From Zychaea mexicana (Eukaryota > Mucoromycota > Mucoromycetes > Mucorales > Lichtheimiaceae): DNA of 64,000 nt. The position numbers and the translations under genes were made by a program. Shown piece after piece: positions 1-12,041 of the stretch (its first letter is position 1; every line of letters begins with the position of its first letter). A model generated the notes under the pieces. It saw nothing but the letters and a program-made list of their open reading frames with translations. It made no database searches and was not told where the DNA came from. The DNA lies in NCBI RefSeq assembly GCF_025766255.1, contig NW_026516665.1:558001-622000 (forward strand), read 5' to 3'.

Positions 1-862
1 TTCGTTTATTACAATCTATAAGAGTCGCACACTCAGGTATGTAGTGGATCTAAAAAGTCCGGATCCATGCCATCACCGAGTCCGAATTTTCACTGCTTTC
101 TTTGACGTTGATACTGTTGCTTGATGATAATGATGGTGTGGTATTTGATAGATCGCCGACATTCTAGCTCCACCAGTAGTAGCAGTACTGAATTTGCTAA
201 TCTGTAGTTGTTACTAGGTCGTTGTCGTGGTATGAAGTCGCACCGAGTTGCGATGGAAGCTGCTACTCATACGCATACTAAGAATGCCGCTGGTAGTAAA
301 GTGAAAGGGTGTTGCAGTACCTTCATGGACTAGACCACAGGATCAAAGTCGGTAGCTTTTTTTCCCATGGAACCATCGCTTCTACTACTTTGACGGTGGC
401 GATCCGTAGAAGAATACATTCTCATATTACTTATATTGTCGATATGATGTTCTGGTATCATCGGTGATTGCCTCGATTAAATTGCTGGGTAATCCTAAAC
501 AGTCTATAATAACAGAAGATTGCTTTTAGTCTAGTGCTGACAGTGTTGATAGAGCAGTACTGTACGTGAATGTAAAAGTGAGGGAGACTTATGTGTTGAT
601 CACATGAGCTTATATGATCTTTGACATATCTCTTCCTTCCGGAGAAGTTTGTCTGGACAAATTATGTTTGCCTTTTACCAGTTGAATGTTTTTCTTTTGT
701 TGATCAAGAGCGAAAGGGCGTTGTATGTTACGAATAAAAGAGTACAAATGACGGTGAGATTAAAAATTTTCCACACGCTACATTTCCCCACCGAAAATTT
801 AAAAAACTTTGTCGGAACCTATTCCGCAGTTGTCAAAAACACTTCTTTTAAAAACACACGGA
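1..862. other. Upstream spacer, no gene assigned
   Basis: No convincing coding region. Short frames are broken by stops and show no family motif. On the minus strand near 60-200 a Ser-rich stretch could be the eroded tail of a gene outside the window, but nothing identifiable supports it. The last ~200 bases hold A/T-rich leader sequence of the La-type gene. Confidence 0.5.
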
Positions 863-2248
863 ATGTCGTCAGAAGAGGCAGTACTTGCAGAGTTGAAGAA
901 TATCTATAACCCGGATAATCTTAAAAAGAATGCGTTTTTTCGCGAGTTAATGGAACAAGATCCCGAAAGATGTAATGATCCCCCTTCCAACTTAACCAAC
1001 ATACGCACAATACCAAGTCTACTTTGGAAACGATTCGGTGAATTTTGACGTTTGAGTACCGTTTTCTTCTCATTTAGGGATTAGCTTGAAAAAAATCTCG
1101 GTGATCAAGGCAATGAAGCCCCTGGTCAACGGCGACATTAACTTGTTGATCCGTGCTGCCGAAAGCTCTGACGGCGAATTTGAAATCAACGAGCAAAAGA
1201 CCAAGCTCCGTAATAGCACCATGCCCGAGGAAGAAGAAAAGGCTTCGGCAGAAGAACAAGTTGAAAAGTTCGAAGACCATTTAATGACGGTGAACAAAAA
1301 GTCTATTTACGCAGTAAGTCTGTTTTCTCATTTACGTGTGTGTGTGTGTGTGTGTATCACTTCCAGTGTGTCAGCATTGCATGAAAAAGTATGCATTTCT
1401 TCTACGTGTGATTGGATGAGTTATCGGATCCTGATCAATTGTTTTTGCGATAAACAGAAAGGATTTTCAGAAGACAGTGAGCCGAGCCGAAAAGATTTGG
1501 GTGCCTTGTTTGCACCTTTTGGGCGCGTCATGCATATCAAATATCGCCGCGACGATGAGAAGAAGTTCAAGGGAAGTGTTTTTGTTGAATTTGAAAACAC
1601 CGATATTGCGCAGTCGGTGGTTGCCAAGGGTATCGAGTATGAAGGAAAGGAGTTGCTGGTCATGTTAAAGTAAGTAGTCTACTATTTGCATAAACGAAAA
1701 ACATGTTGCTAAGATATTTTGACGGGACGATTGCTTAGGAGCGAATATGTCGAAATGAAGTCCAAGGAAAAATACGCGGATCAGTCATTTAAACATGATA
1801 ACGCACACAATGGTTTAGCCTTTGTAGAGTACGAAGGAGCGGGCGATATGCGCGTTGAAGCGATTAAAGATCTTCTCAGCCCACTTGGTGTCACGGTGGT
1901 CCACGTGTATCAAAAGAAGGGGCATGGCAAAGGCGTGGTACAGTTGGAAGGCCTCTGGGTCGAAGAGTTCTTGGCAAAGTTGGACGATAATAAGCTAGGC
2001 GAATTGACATTTGAAGCAGCGGATGGTAGGATGATAATGGTTAAAAACCGAATAACACATACGCACACCAAGTACAAGGGCAAATATTAACTAACGTATC
2101 TGAAAAACGTATAATAGATGAAGGACGTAATGCATGCCGTGATGATAAGCAACAATTGATCAAGAGACTTAAAGCAAGAAGTGGTGGTAGAGGCGGCCGA
2201 AGTAAATTTAATAACAACCATCGTCGAAAGAAACAAAAGACCGACTAA
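863..2248 (+). CDS. La-type RNA-binding protein (La motif, RRM1, xRRM)
   Basis: Five exons: 863-971, 1078-1313, 1458-1669, 1739-2025, 2118-2248; predicted 324 aa. La proteins bind the 3' oligo-U tails of new RNA polymerase III transcripts, protecting and folding tRNA precursors in the nucleus. Exons 1-2 encode a La motif (FFRELMEQDPERW then ISLKKISVIKAMK, about aa 15-80). Exon 3 gives the first RRM from about aa 113, opening with KGF and carrying the RNP1-like FKGSVFVEF. Exon 4 gives the C-terminal xRRM-like domain (NGLAFVEYEG). Exon 5 is a basic tail with GGRGGR and HRRKKQK, a likely nuclear signal. The first intron splits the Trp codon of the La motif. The last intron is supported by an ACTAAC branch site about 25 nt before its acceptor; without it the xRRM is cut short at 2090. 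The start is the first ATG in frame; an upstream TTG at 809 is not needed. Confidence 0.88.
1336..1355. repeat. (GT)10 microsatellite in intron 2 of the La-type gene
   Basis: Ten GT dinucleotides just after the second intron's donor. The intron is 144 nt, a multiple of three, and has no in-frame stop, so a retained transcript would stay open. Confidence 0.9.
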
Positions 2249-3616
2249 CCAGCGTCATGGTAATAAAAGGAAAGGGACAGGACTCTCTATCCTAAATGGC
2301 ACTGTATACTTACACCGCTTCCTCCCCTTTGGCCCGAATGGAACATGGTTCTCTTTTCTTTTCTGTGTGCAATATTATTGGACTGGACCAGACTGGAGAA
2401 CAGGCACATGGTGTGGTGTAACTTAAATTTTATCGTCGTACAATGGCGTTACATGCTCCCCTTCTCCCCCCGAAAAAACTCTTTTTCAACTTGCCCCTGT
2501 GTACGATGCTACACAACAAGGGCCCTCATCTCCCAGAGTTGTGCTCCCTGTTTTCGGGGGAGATGGACAGAGGGAGACATGGATGATATTTACAGGCCTT
2601 TTCGGGGGTGCGATGAAAAGAGGGTGAGTGGACAAGTAGTAGTAGATAGTATATGGAGTATCCGAAACAAGAAAGTGCGCGGTAATTCTTAAAGGAAGGC
2701 AGCGAGTGCTAAGTCCAAGCGTTCGTGATGTTTTTGTTTGTGTGATGTACTTTATGTATAGAAGCCATCACGATTCTATTGAATACTGCGCTGCACTTTA
2801 GTGGCTATTACTACTTAATTATTGCTTGATTACTATCTGATGCTATGTGCGCACATATTATGTATGTATGCGTGAGAGCAGGAAAAATCCATGCATGAAG
2901 CCCTAGGAGAAGGAAAGTGAGAGAGATACAGGGGCTGATCATGGAGCGGAGCAACAAAAACAAAAAAGGTATAGATGCGCCTCAGCATTAAAACTGTGCA
3001 TTCATGTTTATGTAGTTGTTGTAATAGTAGTAATGAGTAAAAAAATGTATGAATTTAAAAGAAAAAGAACAACAATATAAATAATATCTATGAAAAAAAT
3101 TGTATGGAACATAATAATCAAAGAAAATAGAAAAAAGGTGGATGGCATATTGAGCACTTGGTGGGAAGATGACGATGATGCGTGTGTGTGTGTGTGAGAA
3201 CAGTAAATTGAACAACAAAGTAGCAATATTATGATACATGAATACAAGAGAAGAAAAAAGAAAATAAATACAAAAACTGATACGTTCTGGTGATGGTAAT
3301 CTCTCTCGCGAAAGATTGAAGAAATACTAATAAAAAAGAAAAAGAAGAATAGGTATGATGTCGGCCAGGGCATAAAGCATGTGGTGGGAAGGTTTCTTGC
3401 ATTGCATGAAGTGGAATTGATAGAGAAGCTATATGTGTTGCTGTTGTCGTCATGTTGCGTGATTTCGAGCTTTTTGCTTGCTGGAGTTCCAGGCGTTATT
3501 GTTATTGGCATGCTGTTGTTATAATTGTTGTTGTGTTGTTGTGTTGTTGCTGGTGTTGGTATATGATGATCTTGATGTGTTAATGAAGTACAAGTACACT
3601 TGCTTGTGTCTTCTCA
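2249..3616. other. Convergent 3' spacer between the La-type and zinc-finger genes
   Basis: The two flanking genes end towards each other. The stretch is A/T-rich, with T-tracts on the minus strand and a short GT run near 3180, and holds only low-complexity frames. It probably carries both 3' UTRs. Confidence 0.6.
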
Positions 3617-4547
3617 TTAGCCGAAAGTGCTGACAATGTGGGCGAGCTGCAACAAGCCACCGTTGGACTTGTCATCACCAGTGTTGGGCTGAATTGGTGG
3701 GAGCAAAGTGGCTGTTGGTGGTGGTGAAGCGAACGACGAATTCGATGACGAGCAAGATGAAGTCGATGAAGCCCGGCGAGGACGAGTACCAGTACCAGTC
3801 GTGCTTTGCGAGGATGGCTCCATTGGCAGAGGCTTTGGTAACACAACATGATGCTGCTGCTGTTGGTAGTGATGTTGATAATGGTGATACTGTGGTGGAG
3901 GTGAAGAATATTGTTGGTAGTAGCACGGTCGAGGATAAGGATCGGCAACAGCAGCAGGGGGCGGATAAGTCATGCTGCGCTGAGGCCGTGTCATTAAAGG
4001 ATGCAGCTGAGCCGATTGCGCATCTGAGCAAATATGCGCATGGCAATGGAGCCGTGGGCCATAATGATACGACGGCTGCATCTGCTGATGATGGTGTTGC
4101 TGTTGCTGTTGTTGGAGTTGTTGCTTCGATTGTTGATGGTGGCGTCTCGACTTGGGTGACATGTGCGTGCGGTAATGCTGCATCATGTTGTCTTGTCGGG
4201 AGAAGCGAGAGGGACAACCAGGATAGAGACAGTGGAAGTTCTTCTCACCGGTATGAATGCGATTATGTCTCGCTAAATGCCCACTACAGCAGCAAATTAT
4301 AGGTAAGTAATAAGTTCAAGTGCTGCTGCATGTGTTACTCTCTGAAATTTTACCTAGTAGTAAAGCTCTTATTGCACCCCGGCTCGGTACAATGATACCG
4401 ACGCCGTCCGGTAGTAGAACTGGTGGCGGCGGCTGGTTTCGATTCTCGCTGTTCTTGAGGCGGTTGATCGTTTAATAAGCTGATTTGCCTGCCACAAGCG
4501 TCCTTGACGGACAGTGCTGTTGTTGGTTCGGTCGGCGATCGCATCAT
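3617..4547 (-). CDS. C2H2 zinc-finger transcription factor, Nrg1-like finger pair
   Basis: Two exons (4547-4354, 4283-3617), 286 aa. Finger 1 has Cys53, Cys58, His71 and His75; finger 2 has Cys83, Cys88, His101 and His105, joined by the classic TGEKNF linker. The tips SGHLARHNRIH and SRQDNMMQHYRTH match the Nrg1/Nrg2/Rgm1-type repressors of fungi, which bind CCCT-type sites and repress nutrient- and stress-regulated genes. The 70-nt intron splits the Ser65 codon inside finger 1. The start is the first of two consecutive ATGs. The remainder is disordered: Gln/His runs (about aa 115-135, 195-215) and a Ser/Thr tail. The DNA target and repressor role are inferred from the fingers only; outside them nothing is conserved enough to name an orthologue. 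Confidence 0.87.
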
Positions 4548-7500
4548 CGTTGTTTTGAAAAAGATTTATAAATGTGTATATAAAGATTGAAACAGGGAGG
4601 AAAGCAAGCAAGAGAAGAAGAGAAAGAGAGAAGGCTCTTTTTTCTGCGTGGGGAACGAAATGAAAAAAACACAAAGATGCAGTGGGTTTATATAAACCGG
4701 AGGGGGAAGGGAGGGGAAGGGAAACGAGTTTGTAACTAACGACGCATTAGGCAAGTTGCGAAATCTGGTGTAGCGCACAAAATAGGTTTATTGCAAATCC
4801 CTTACGACCTGTCGTCAGCTTAACAGCGCACTGATGCAAAACAGGAACGGGCCGACAAAAAAGTGGAAGACGAAAACGTGGTTGCCATGCCATGCATAGC
4901 CCTGCATACTCAAGGAAGGAAAACGTGGCCATATTGTCGAAAGAAAGTCAGAACGTGTTTTTTGTCCTATGTATTTTTACTGTTTGCACAGAGGCACAAG
5001 CATAATATAATAGGTGCAAGAACATGCACGCACAATAAGAATCATCTAAACTCGTTTAGCTTACTCTTTTGTTTTTAACATGTAATACTTTGTGAACCCA
5101 GGGTTGGGTTCTTCTTTTAACCATACGCCGAATCTCCGATTGTTCCTAAAAAAAGCGAGCCTGCCTGGCAAATCCCCCACACACTTCATACACTCAACGC
5201 ATTTCGTTCTAACCTGTAATATACTTACTTCATTACTGCTGCTATTTCTCTACCATTACCTTTTCCCTCTCTTTCTTTCTCTGCCCCCTTAGAACCACAG
5301 CTCGCACCGTCCCCCCCACAATCATTTTGCTGCCATGGCAATTTCCACAGTTACCGCAATTATGAGTGGTTACTTAGCAACACCTCCCCCAGAAAAAAAT
5401 TCGCACCAGAGTGGATATTATAAATGGCTGGTTGGTGGAATGTTACGTTTTTGAAAGGTAGCCCGCGGAACAATCATAGACTGCTGACATGGGATTAATA
5501 TTATTATTACTGTTATTCTCTTCGATCTTGTGTGCTGTGTTGTGGAGTGGCGGCGCCCCAGGGTTTGTTTTGTATTTCTCGTGTATATAGTTTTTTGGTG
5601 AAACTGTTTTTCTCAGATATGGCATACGGGCCCTTTCCTTCAAATCAAGAACCAATTGGGTGGCGAAGATAATTGACAAACAAGCTTTAAGTTTCCCTCT
5701 TTCTTTCTCTTTACCTTACTATGCTATCCTTACCCCCCTCCCCTTGTTATATCTTCTCTGGAGAAATAGAGCAGGCAGGGCAGTATCTGAGGTTACACAC
5801 AATTGGTCCTATGACAGCACGAACGAGCGAACGAAACAATCAAGACATAGGACCACCTACTACATACTAGCGATATACTTTTGTGTTCAATAATGCAAGA
5901 GATAAAGTAGTGTAGAAGACGAGCGTATGAAAATAGGAGGGATTTAAAAAGAAGGGGGTAGGAGAAGTCTCTTTGCCCTCTCTACCCCTTGGTATAATAG
6001 CACACGCGGTCTCCCCCTTAGGCACACCAGATACCTTGTCTCCGCGCCCTTCGAACGGCTCATGGACTCCGCGATCAAAGAAAGAGAAAAAGCTCAAGCA
6101 AATGACGTCCACGCCTGATACCGAGTTGTTGATCGACACACACACATCAGGTATTTATTATGAGAAACTCCGCATTTGGTGTTGATTCCGTGATCGACAC
6201 CTCGTTCGGACAGATTCCCTTTTATTTATGTGAGATATCAAATATTTGTGTGCTATGAGGGATAGAGTTAGTGTGTGTATGTGTGTAATAACGGTGTCGT
6301 GTTAGGTGACACAATTCACACCAAGATCGAAATCTTCGAACGTTTTCTCAAACACACACCAATGGATGGGTTCTGTCAACGGGTCATCATAACACCCCCC
6401 TTATTGTGTATCCTCCCCTCTCTCGTTCTCTCACTCTTTTGTCTCGTCTTTGGCCTGGTCCCCCAATAAACCTTCTTCTTCTCCCTTCTCCTACCTAATT
6501 ACCAGAGGTCCTCTCGTACCCCCGCTAACTTATTACTCAACTATTCCATTAGTACAATCCCTCAACTTAGCTTCAGCATACAACAACCACCACGTTTCGG
6601 TATACAATCTCTCAATTGCAGCAGCAGCAGCAACAGAAGCAAGGGAACAGGGAGAAGGGTTCCGTCTTTTAGGAGGCCCTTTTGCAAGGACAAGCCAGCT
6701 CAACTACATATCATCTCTAGCACACGTACATTCTATATGTTATGAACAAAACATTTAAGCATAAGTAGTCGAAAAAGAAGAATAATTAAGGTTTACACCA
6801 CGTTTTCGAAACTTGTTTTTTTTTCACGAACCCCTCTTTAGCATTCTTGCTCTCTCTCTATTTATCTTTATGTAGTGTTAAAGATACCGACTCCTCCTAG
6901 AACCCCTTTGTAATTCACTCGCGTGGTTTTTGTTTATGTGACCGGTGTAATTTATTTACCCATTTACTTCTACCACTGCATACTAGGTATTGCTGTTTAT
7001 ACATAAAGATTCAAATTCTTTTCTCTGTTTAAGGGGTGGTTACTAGAACGCTAGACGGGAGGTCATATCATGATCGCTCTTCTACTTTTACGTTGTGCAC
7101 AGACCTTTCTTTTTCTTAAACATTATGTTCCCTTGATTTTCCTTACCAGCAGCGCAGGGCCACGCAAGGTTCACTTTCTCTCATTGCTTATTTTGGAGAT
7201 CTGCATATCAACTTGCTGAAAAGAAGGTTTCTTTCACAATCTGATGCAGAGACTAATTACAAAATAGATGTGTGCATCTTACATTACAGTATTCAACGAG
7301 AGCAAAAGCAAGGACATGCAAGTCAAATTTGCAAAATGAGGGAGGGGGACATACAACCGATGATGATGGGTGGTTGATCGGGGAGAGAGATCTTTGGAGA
7401 ACAGAAAAGTTATACTGTGCACAACGTCTAGATGAGTGAAGGATGGTGACCCAGAGCAGCAGTACACGGTCTGGGCGTGCACCGACTCTCTGTGTCGCTC

Positions 7501-8417
7501 TTGATGCATTCTATGTGTGTTTTCTACATGTAAGTTTGTCTTTAATATGATTGCATGGCAGAATGTGTGCTCTGCGTGCAGTCAAATTCATAATATATTT
7601 TGCAAATCGTTTCAACCGAGACTGTTCTTATCTTGATGGCAGCAGGATGACTTGATGGCGGTGATCGATGCGTTTGATGCTGCTCCTGCCATAGATGAAA
7701 TGTGAATGAATATAAACAACAATGCATTTTTGTGTTACCAACTCAGTATGGGGGGAGTGTGTGGAGAGCAATAAGGTACACGAAAACAAAACCCGCATGA
7801 ATATTGCTATTTTAGCGAGGAAAGAGAGAGAAGAGCGCGCTAATAAGTAAAGTACACACAAGGAACGATAAAAACAAGGGGGAAGGCGTGGAAAGTAAGA
7901 TGGATCAGCCCCGACGGAGTAAGGTAAGTACACCTTTTAGCGATCAGAGTTGGTCCTCTACCTGTTTGCTTGATCGTATACCAAAATTTTACATTGCTCA
8001 CGAGGTCAGCAACAAAACGTGGTCACCGCTTAGTGTTGCTGCTGTTATATTTTAAGAACAATGAATAATAATATGAAGTAGAAAATTATAAGGTGATTTC
8101 TCGAAAGCTGAGTGGGTACGGGTCCAGTCCCTTTTTTTTCCCCGGTGATCGTCCTCGCTACTGTATTACCACTGCTGTTCTTTGTCGTTGCCGCTGTTGT
8201 AGGTTCTTCGCCACACCCTATCCACAGCATGCTCACATTTAACTCCGCCAGTGTGAGCCCGTGAGGGATGACGTTGAGGAATACCAATTTCGTCATGCAC
8301 GCTCTGCTGCCTTTTTCCTCTTTTCTCTGTCGCTACCGCTATACCTATTGGCATACATAACTTTTCCCCAAATATCGACTAGATAAAACAATCACAACAA
8401 AATCCAAAAATATCAGC
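4548..8417. other. Long gene-poor divergent intergenic region
   Basis: About 3.9 kb between the zinc-finger and Rab5 start codons. Many pyrimidine-rich blocks, a CAG-rich patch near 6617 and scattered short frames without motifs. An ATG at 7900 is followed by a perfect donor (GTAAGT at 7924), which might mark a 5'-UTR intron of the Rab5 gene, but no acceptor choice gives a sensible protein. No RNA gene recognised. Confidence 0.5.
4685..4698 (-). promoter_or_regulatory. Possible TATA element of the zinc-finger gene
   Basis: A perfect 14-bp palindrome, GGTTTATATAAACC, lies 138 bp upstream of the zinc-finger start codon. The TATATAA core could be a TATA box, and the symmetry could also suit a dimeric regulator. 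Inference from position and sequence only. Confidence 0.35.
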
Positions 8418-9903
8418 ATGGCATCTAGACAATCTCCTCAACAAGGCCAAGCACAAGGAAGAACCTACCAATTTAAACTTGTCTTGTTGGGTAATTTCAA
8501 CCGTCTGAATTTCATCTGTTCACAAGAAGCAAAAAAAGAAGAAAAAACCTTGGCATTAATTGTATGCTTGTTCTTTTATAAATATTCGACTCGATACACA
8601 CACACACACACACACACATACATATTACACGAAACTTCATCATAGGCGAATCCGCTGTTGGCAAATCAAGGTATACATGGTCATTCTTTAAAAGAAAAAA
8701 AAACCGAGAAACAGAATAATAGAAATTAACCTTCTGATTACTTTTCTTAATATATCAGTCTGGTGATGCGGTTCGTCAAAGACCATTTTGATGAATACAG
8801 GGAGAGCACTATCGGAGGTAATTGAGAAGTAACGACAAAAGCAGCAACAACAACTGGACACAGTCATAAATACTTTGAAAGAAAAACACTGCATTCCACT
8901 TGGCATTGTGTAATTGTGAATACATATTTAACTGAATTATCATAACTATGATATAGCTGCTTTCTTGGCACAGACCATTTCGTTGGACGACAACACGACA
9001 GTAAAGTTCGAGATTTGGTAAATAGAAAAGTCTATGATAAACAGAGAAGGGATACTTTGGGAACGGGAGAATAAGCAACAAGATTGGTCGACGGTTTATT
9101 TTAACACTTTTCTTATGTATATCATAGGGATACTGCAGGTCAAGAACGATACAAGGTAAGAAAACTACATACGCCTGGTCTTGCTGTGTACTGCGTCGCT
9201 TATTGCAGGTATCTTAATGGCTATAAAATTTGTATCTATCTCTATAGAGCTTGGCACCCATGTATTACCGTAATGCAAACTGCGCAGTCGTCGTCTATGA
9301 CATTACTCAAGCCGTACGTCATATGTTCTCTCTCTTTCTTTATCCTTTTATCCAAACCCGAGAGATTATAGTCGTTAAATTTTGAATCTCATATGTACCA
9401 TTCTAATCATAGTCTTCGTTGGAGAAAGCTAAAGCCTGGGTCAATGAACTTCAACGTCAGGCAGATCCCAACATTGTAATTGCGTTAGCGGGCAATAAGT
9501 CTGATCTTGAAGGCCGAAGAGCAATTGATACACAGGTATGTAGAGTAACTCAAAGAGAAGGATCATACGGTAATGTAATAATAAGGGGCTTTCGTGTGGT
9601 GAATTTTACAGACTGCACAAGAATATGCCGATGAAGCCGGTTTATTATTTTTCGAAACATCGGCAAAGACTGCGCACAATGTGCACGAATTGTTCAACGC
9701 GATAGCGAAGCGCATGCCACTCGATCAACTTGCTGATAGCACTCGTGGCAGAAACCGTCTAAATGCTCGTGGTGGCGTGGATCTGAATCGGCCGGCCAAT
9801 CCCAATGGTTGTGCTTGTAAGTTCTCTCTTAAACATGATTATGCATCGCGAACAAAGATGAAAATCTTCATGAGTTGCTAAATTCTTTCTGCTACTAGGT
9901 TAA
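8418..9903 (+). CDS. YPT5: Rab5-family small GTPase (early endosome)
   Basis: Nine exons: 8418-8490, 8646-8670, 8759-8817, 8957-9017, 9128-9155, 9248-9313, 9413-9535, 9612-9816, 9899-9903; 214 aa, the usual Rab5 length. Rab5/Vps21/Ypt5 GTPases direct homotypic fusion and tethering of early endosomes. All G boxes are present: P-loop GESAVGKS (aa 25-32), switch [23 protein letters not shown] and ETSAK. The Rab5 signatures FLAQT and SLAPMYYR are intact. The last exon contributes only the end of the final codon plus the stop, giving a C-terminal Cys-Ala-Cys for double geranylgeranylation and membrane anchoring. If the last intron were retained the protein would instead run on to a different end at 9881. 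Intron 1 holds a long CA run. Exon joins were chosen so that every G motif is restored in frame. Confidence 0.93.
8596..8618. repeat. (AC)n microsatellite in Rab5 intron 1
   Basis: Eleven AC units plus one base, ending 27 nt before the intron 1 acceptor. Confidence 0.9.
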
Positions 9904-11580
9904 CAATACAACGTCGTAGTTGAAAATGTAAGAAAAGTGGAAAAGAAGAGAGGGGGAGAGAGGGACTCGATGGTGTGTATCTGTCCCGTATACCTTTTTT
10001 GCTCTCTTTCTTTCACTCTACAGCTCAAATCTCGCTCGCTCACCCAACCAATCAATCCACCAACCAACCAACTTACCAGCAACACCCTCCCCTTTCTCTC
10101 TCAACTGTTATTTCCATAGGCATTAATCTCTTCTCTTTTTTCACATTTTACCTTCCTCAAAGCGCTGCTGTGTTCGTCTGTCTGCTTATCGTTCCTCTTT
10201 TTCTCTGTCTCCCAAGCTCTACCCCGTAGTTACCCTTCCTTTTCTCTTTTCTTTTTCCCACAAGTGTTTTTATAAAACTCTTATATTATATGCTACTATA
10301 TTATCATTATTATTATTATTTGTTTACAAGTCGAAAATTATGCTATGCGCTATCGTAGAACTATGGCGGAGACCGAGGTTTTGACGATTTACTGAAAATT
10401 GTGTCTTATCATATATAGCCTCCCACTTATCCAACCTCCCTTGCCGAATTTTATGCAGTAAGAACAGCGTTGATAGACGGAAGACTAATTTCACACGTCG
10501 TCCACATTACCACGTCGCGCACTCTGCGTTGAATATCCGCTACATCATTCTCTGTGTGCACTCAAGAGCAAATCAGACAATCCACGTGCGCTTTCATGCA
10601 ACAGATGCAGATTATGTCACAGGGTCAGCAGCACTTCATATTTCCCCATAACACACGCTACTAAAAATACACTTTAGTTAAAGTAGATACGTGGCGAACT
10701 CGAACGTACACACATAAATATGAGAGCAATACGCTTCTGAAGTAGTTACGAAGTTGAAGAGTAAAATGCACGCATATCAATGCAATCTACTTCACTTAAA
10801 TACACGTCTTTAATGGGAAATAGCGAATCTCTTCGGCTGAAGTTGGTTCACCATACTAGCTAATGTACGCAAATGAGTATCATGTCATTCCGGCCATTTG
10901 TGTAGGACACAACAGGCTATCCTATGTATGCACGAGTCGCATTATCAGCAGTGGAGCAAAAGTTGTTACTGACATGCTGCTAGTTGCTAGATCCGCATTT
11001 CCGGAGGAATATGTGACATCCACCTTTTACTATAAATCAAAGAGACTTATAAATCGCTAGTACTTGATGGATCATGGCGTTATAAGCGATTAATTTGTAC
11101 ATGCATGGATGCATAAAACAGTTAACATATCTTTCTGGTGACAGTTTCTTTTCTTTGCTTGCTTAGCAGTACGATGTTCGAAAAGTGGGTAATGTACATA
11201 CTGTAATGTAACAGCTCAGCTGTGATATACTATCCAAGTTCCAGCACTTTAATTTGTCAAAACGACCCAATGTGTAACTATCGTATTCTTGGGATCAACA
11301 TCTTTGTCAATTTCTGCGTCTGTGGTAACAAGCTCAGAAAACTTGCAAAATGCGATGAGGCGCGTTAGAATACTCGCGAACCTGCAAAAAGTGTTTTAAT
11401 AAATAAACGCTATCGAATTTGTCGGTGCGATCACCTTTTTGAGGACCCCTCCCAATCATCGCTGGATTTAACAATGTGGAATAACAATAGAGAGATTTGA
11501 TAACGTTATTGTGTGAGCTACATATATGGTATGTTGTGAGTGGACGAATTCTATTTACAGATATACTTAAGCTTATAAAA
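9904..11580. other. Spacer downstream of Rab5
   Basis: Pyrimidine-rich blocks up to 10250 (probable 3' UTR), then unstructured A/T-rich DNA. A short open piece near 10360-10420 (YGGDRGFDDLLK) looks protein-like but is isolated. No family recognised. Confidence 0.5.
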
Positions 11581-12041
11581 GGGATATAGAAGAGACAGGC
11601 TGTCGACGTGGAGAACAGCACGGTGGACTTGTCTCACCGTATGCTGGCAACGAATCACCATATAAATTGCTACGCCGTAATGTCGATCTACTGAGCCTAA
11701 GTTCTGCACGTGTCATCAATCTTGTGCTACTGCAACATTCGAATATGAGAGTAAATCGACTGACGCGCGTATTCCTAGTAGAAGCGTGCCGATCGTGATG
11801 GAACTTCAGAATGCTTACGATTTAACATAACCACAGTTCCGCATCGCACTTTGGCATGCACGTACACTTTGTATACGATGTCGAACCGACTTGATCCTGC
11901 TATTATAGGCAAATAGATCGTATCAGGAAATGGCATATCTCGTTTCATATGCTGCTGTCGCCCGCCTAGATTATGATTATCGAGATCACCAGTACTGCCA
12001 GTGCTGGTAGCACCAGAGGAGCCTCCGGTGATATTTGACCA
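11581..12041 (-). pseudogene. Decayed second arrestin-like gene (C-terminal half)
   Basis: Reading the minus strand, three frames in succession match the C-terminal half of the neighbouring arrestin-like protein. The first runs from about 12041 and contains PFPDTIYLPI, RFDIVYKVYV and HSEVP, matching IPDTIELPT, RFGITYKLHV and LFEVP of the neighbour. After a frameshift near 11800 comes ITIGTL and DLLSYS, matching ITVGTL and DLLSYS. After a stop and second shift near 11716 comes MTRAEL, SLPAYGE and CCSPR, matching MTTRAKP, TLPVYDE and GYSPR. At least two frameshifts and one stop make it non-functional. The N-terminal half was not found; 12042-13109 holds nothing clear. Same strand and order suggest an old tandem duplication. 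Confidence 0.8.

Noticed and set aside
2988..3511. Hydrophobic minus-strand frames rich in Phe, Ser and Ile
   Set aside because: Translation of T-rich tracts in a 3' spacer; the apparent membrane segments are compositional.
3694..4302. 202-residue open frame on the plus strand
   Set aside because: Antisense shadow of the Gln/His-rich exon of the zinc-finger gene; no domain and composition explained by the opposite strand.
7900..7929. ATG followed eight codons later by a perfect GTAAGT donor upstream of Rab5
   Set aside because: No acceptor joins it in frame to a plausible protein; at best it marks a 5'-UTR intron, and its ATG would then compete with the Rab5 start.
8045..8354. Two overlapping minus-strand frames upstream of Rab5
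   Set aside because: No ATG context, motif or splice partner; codon use like the surrounding spacer.
10350..10425. Short peptide-like run YGGDRGFDDLLKIVSYHI ending in a stop
   Set aside because: Isolated, with no second exon or start that fits; too short to support a gene.
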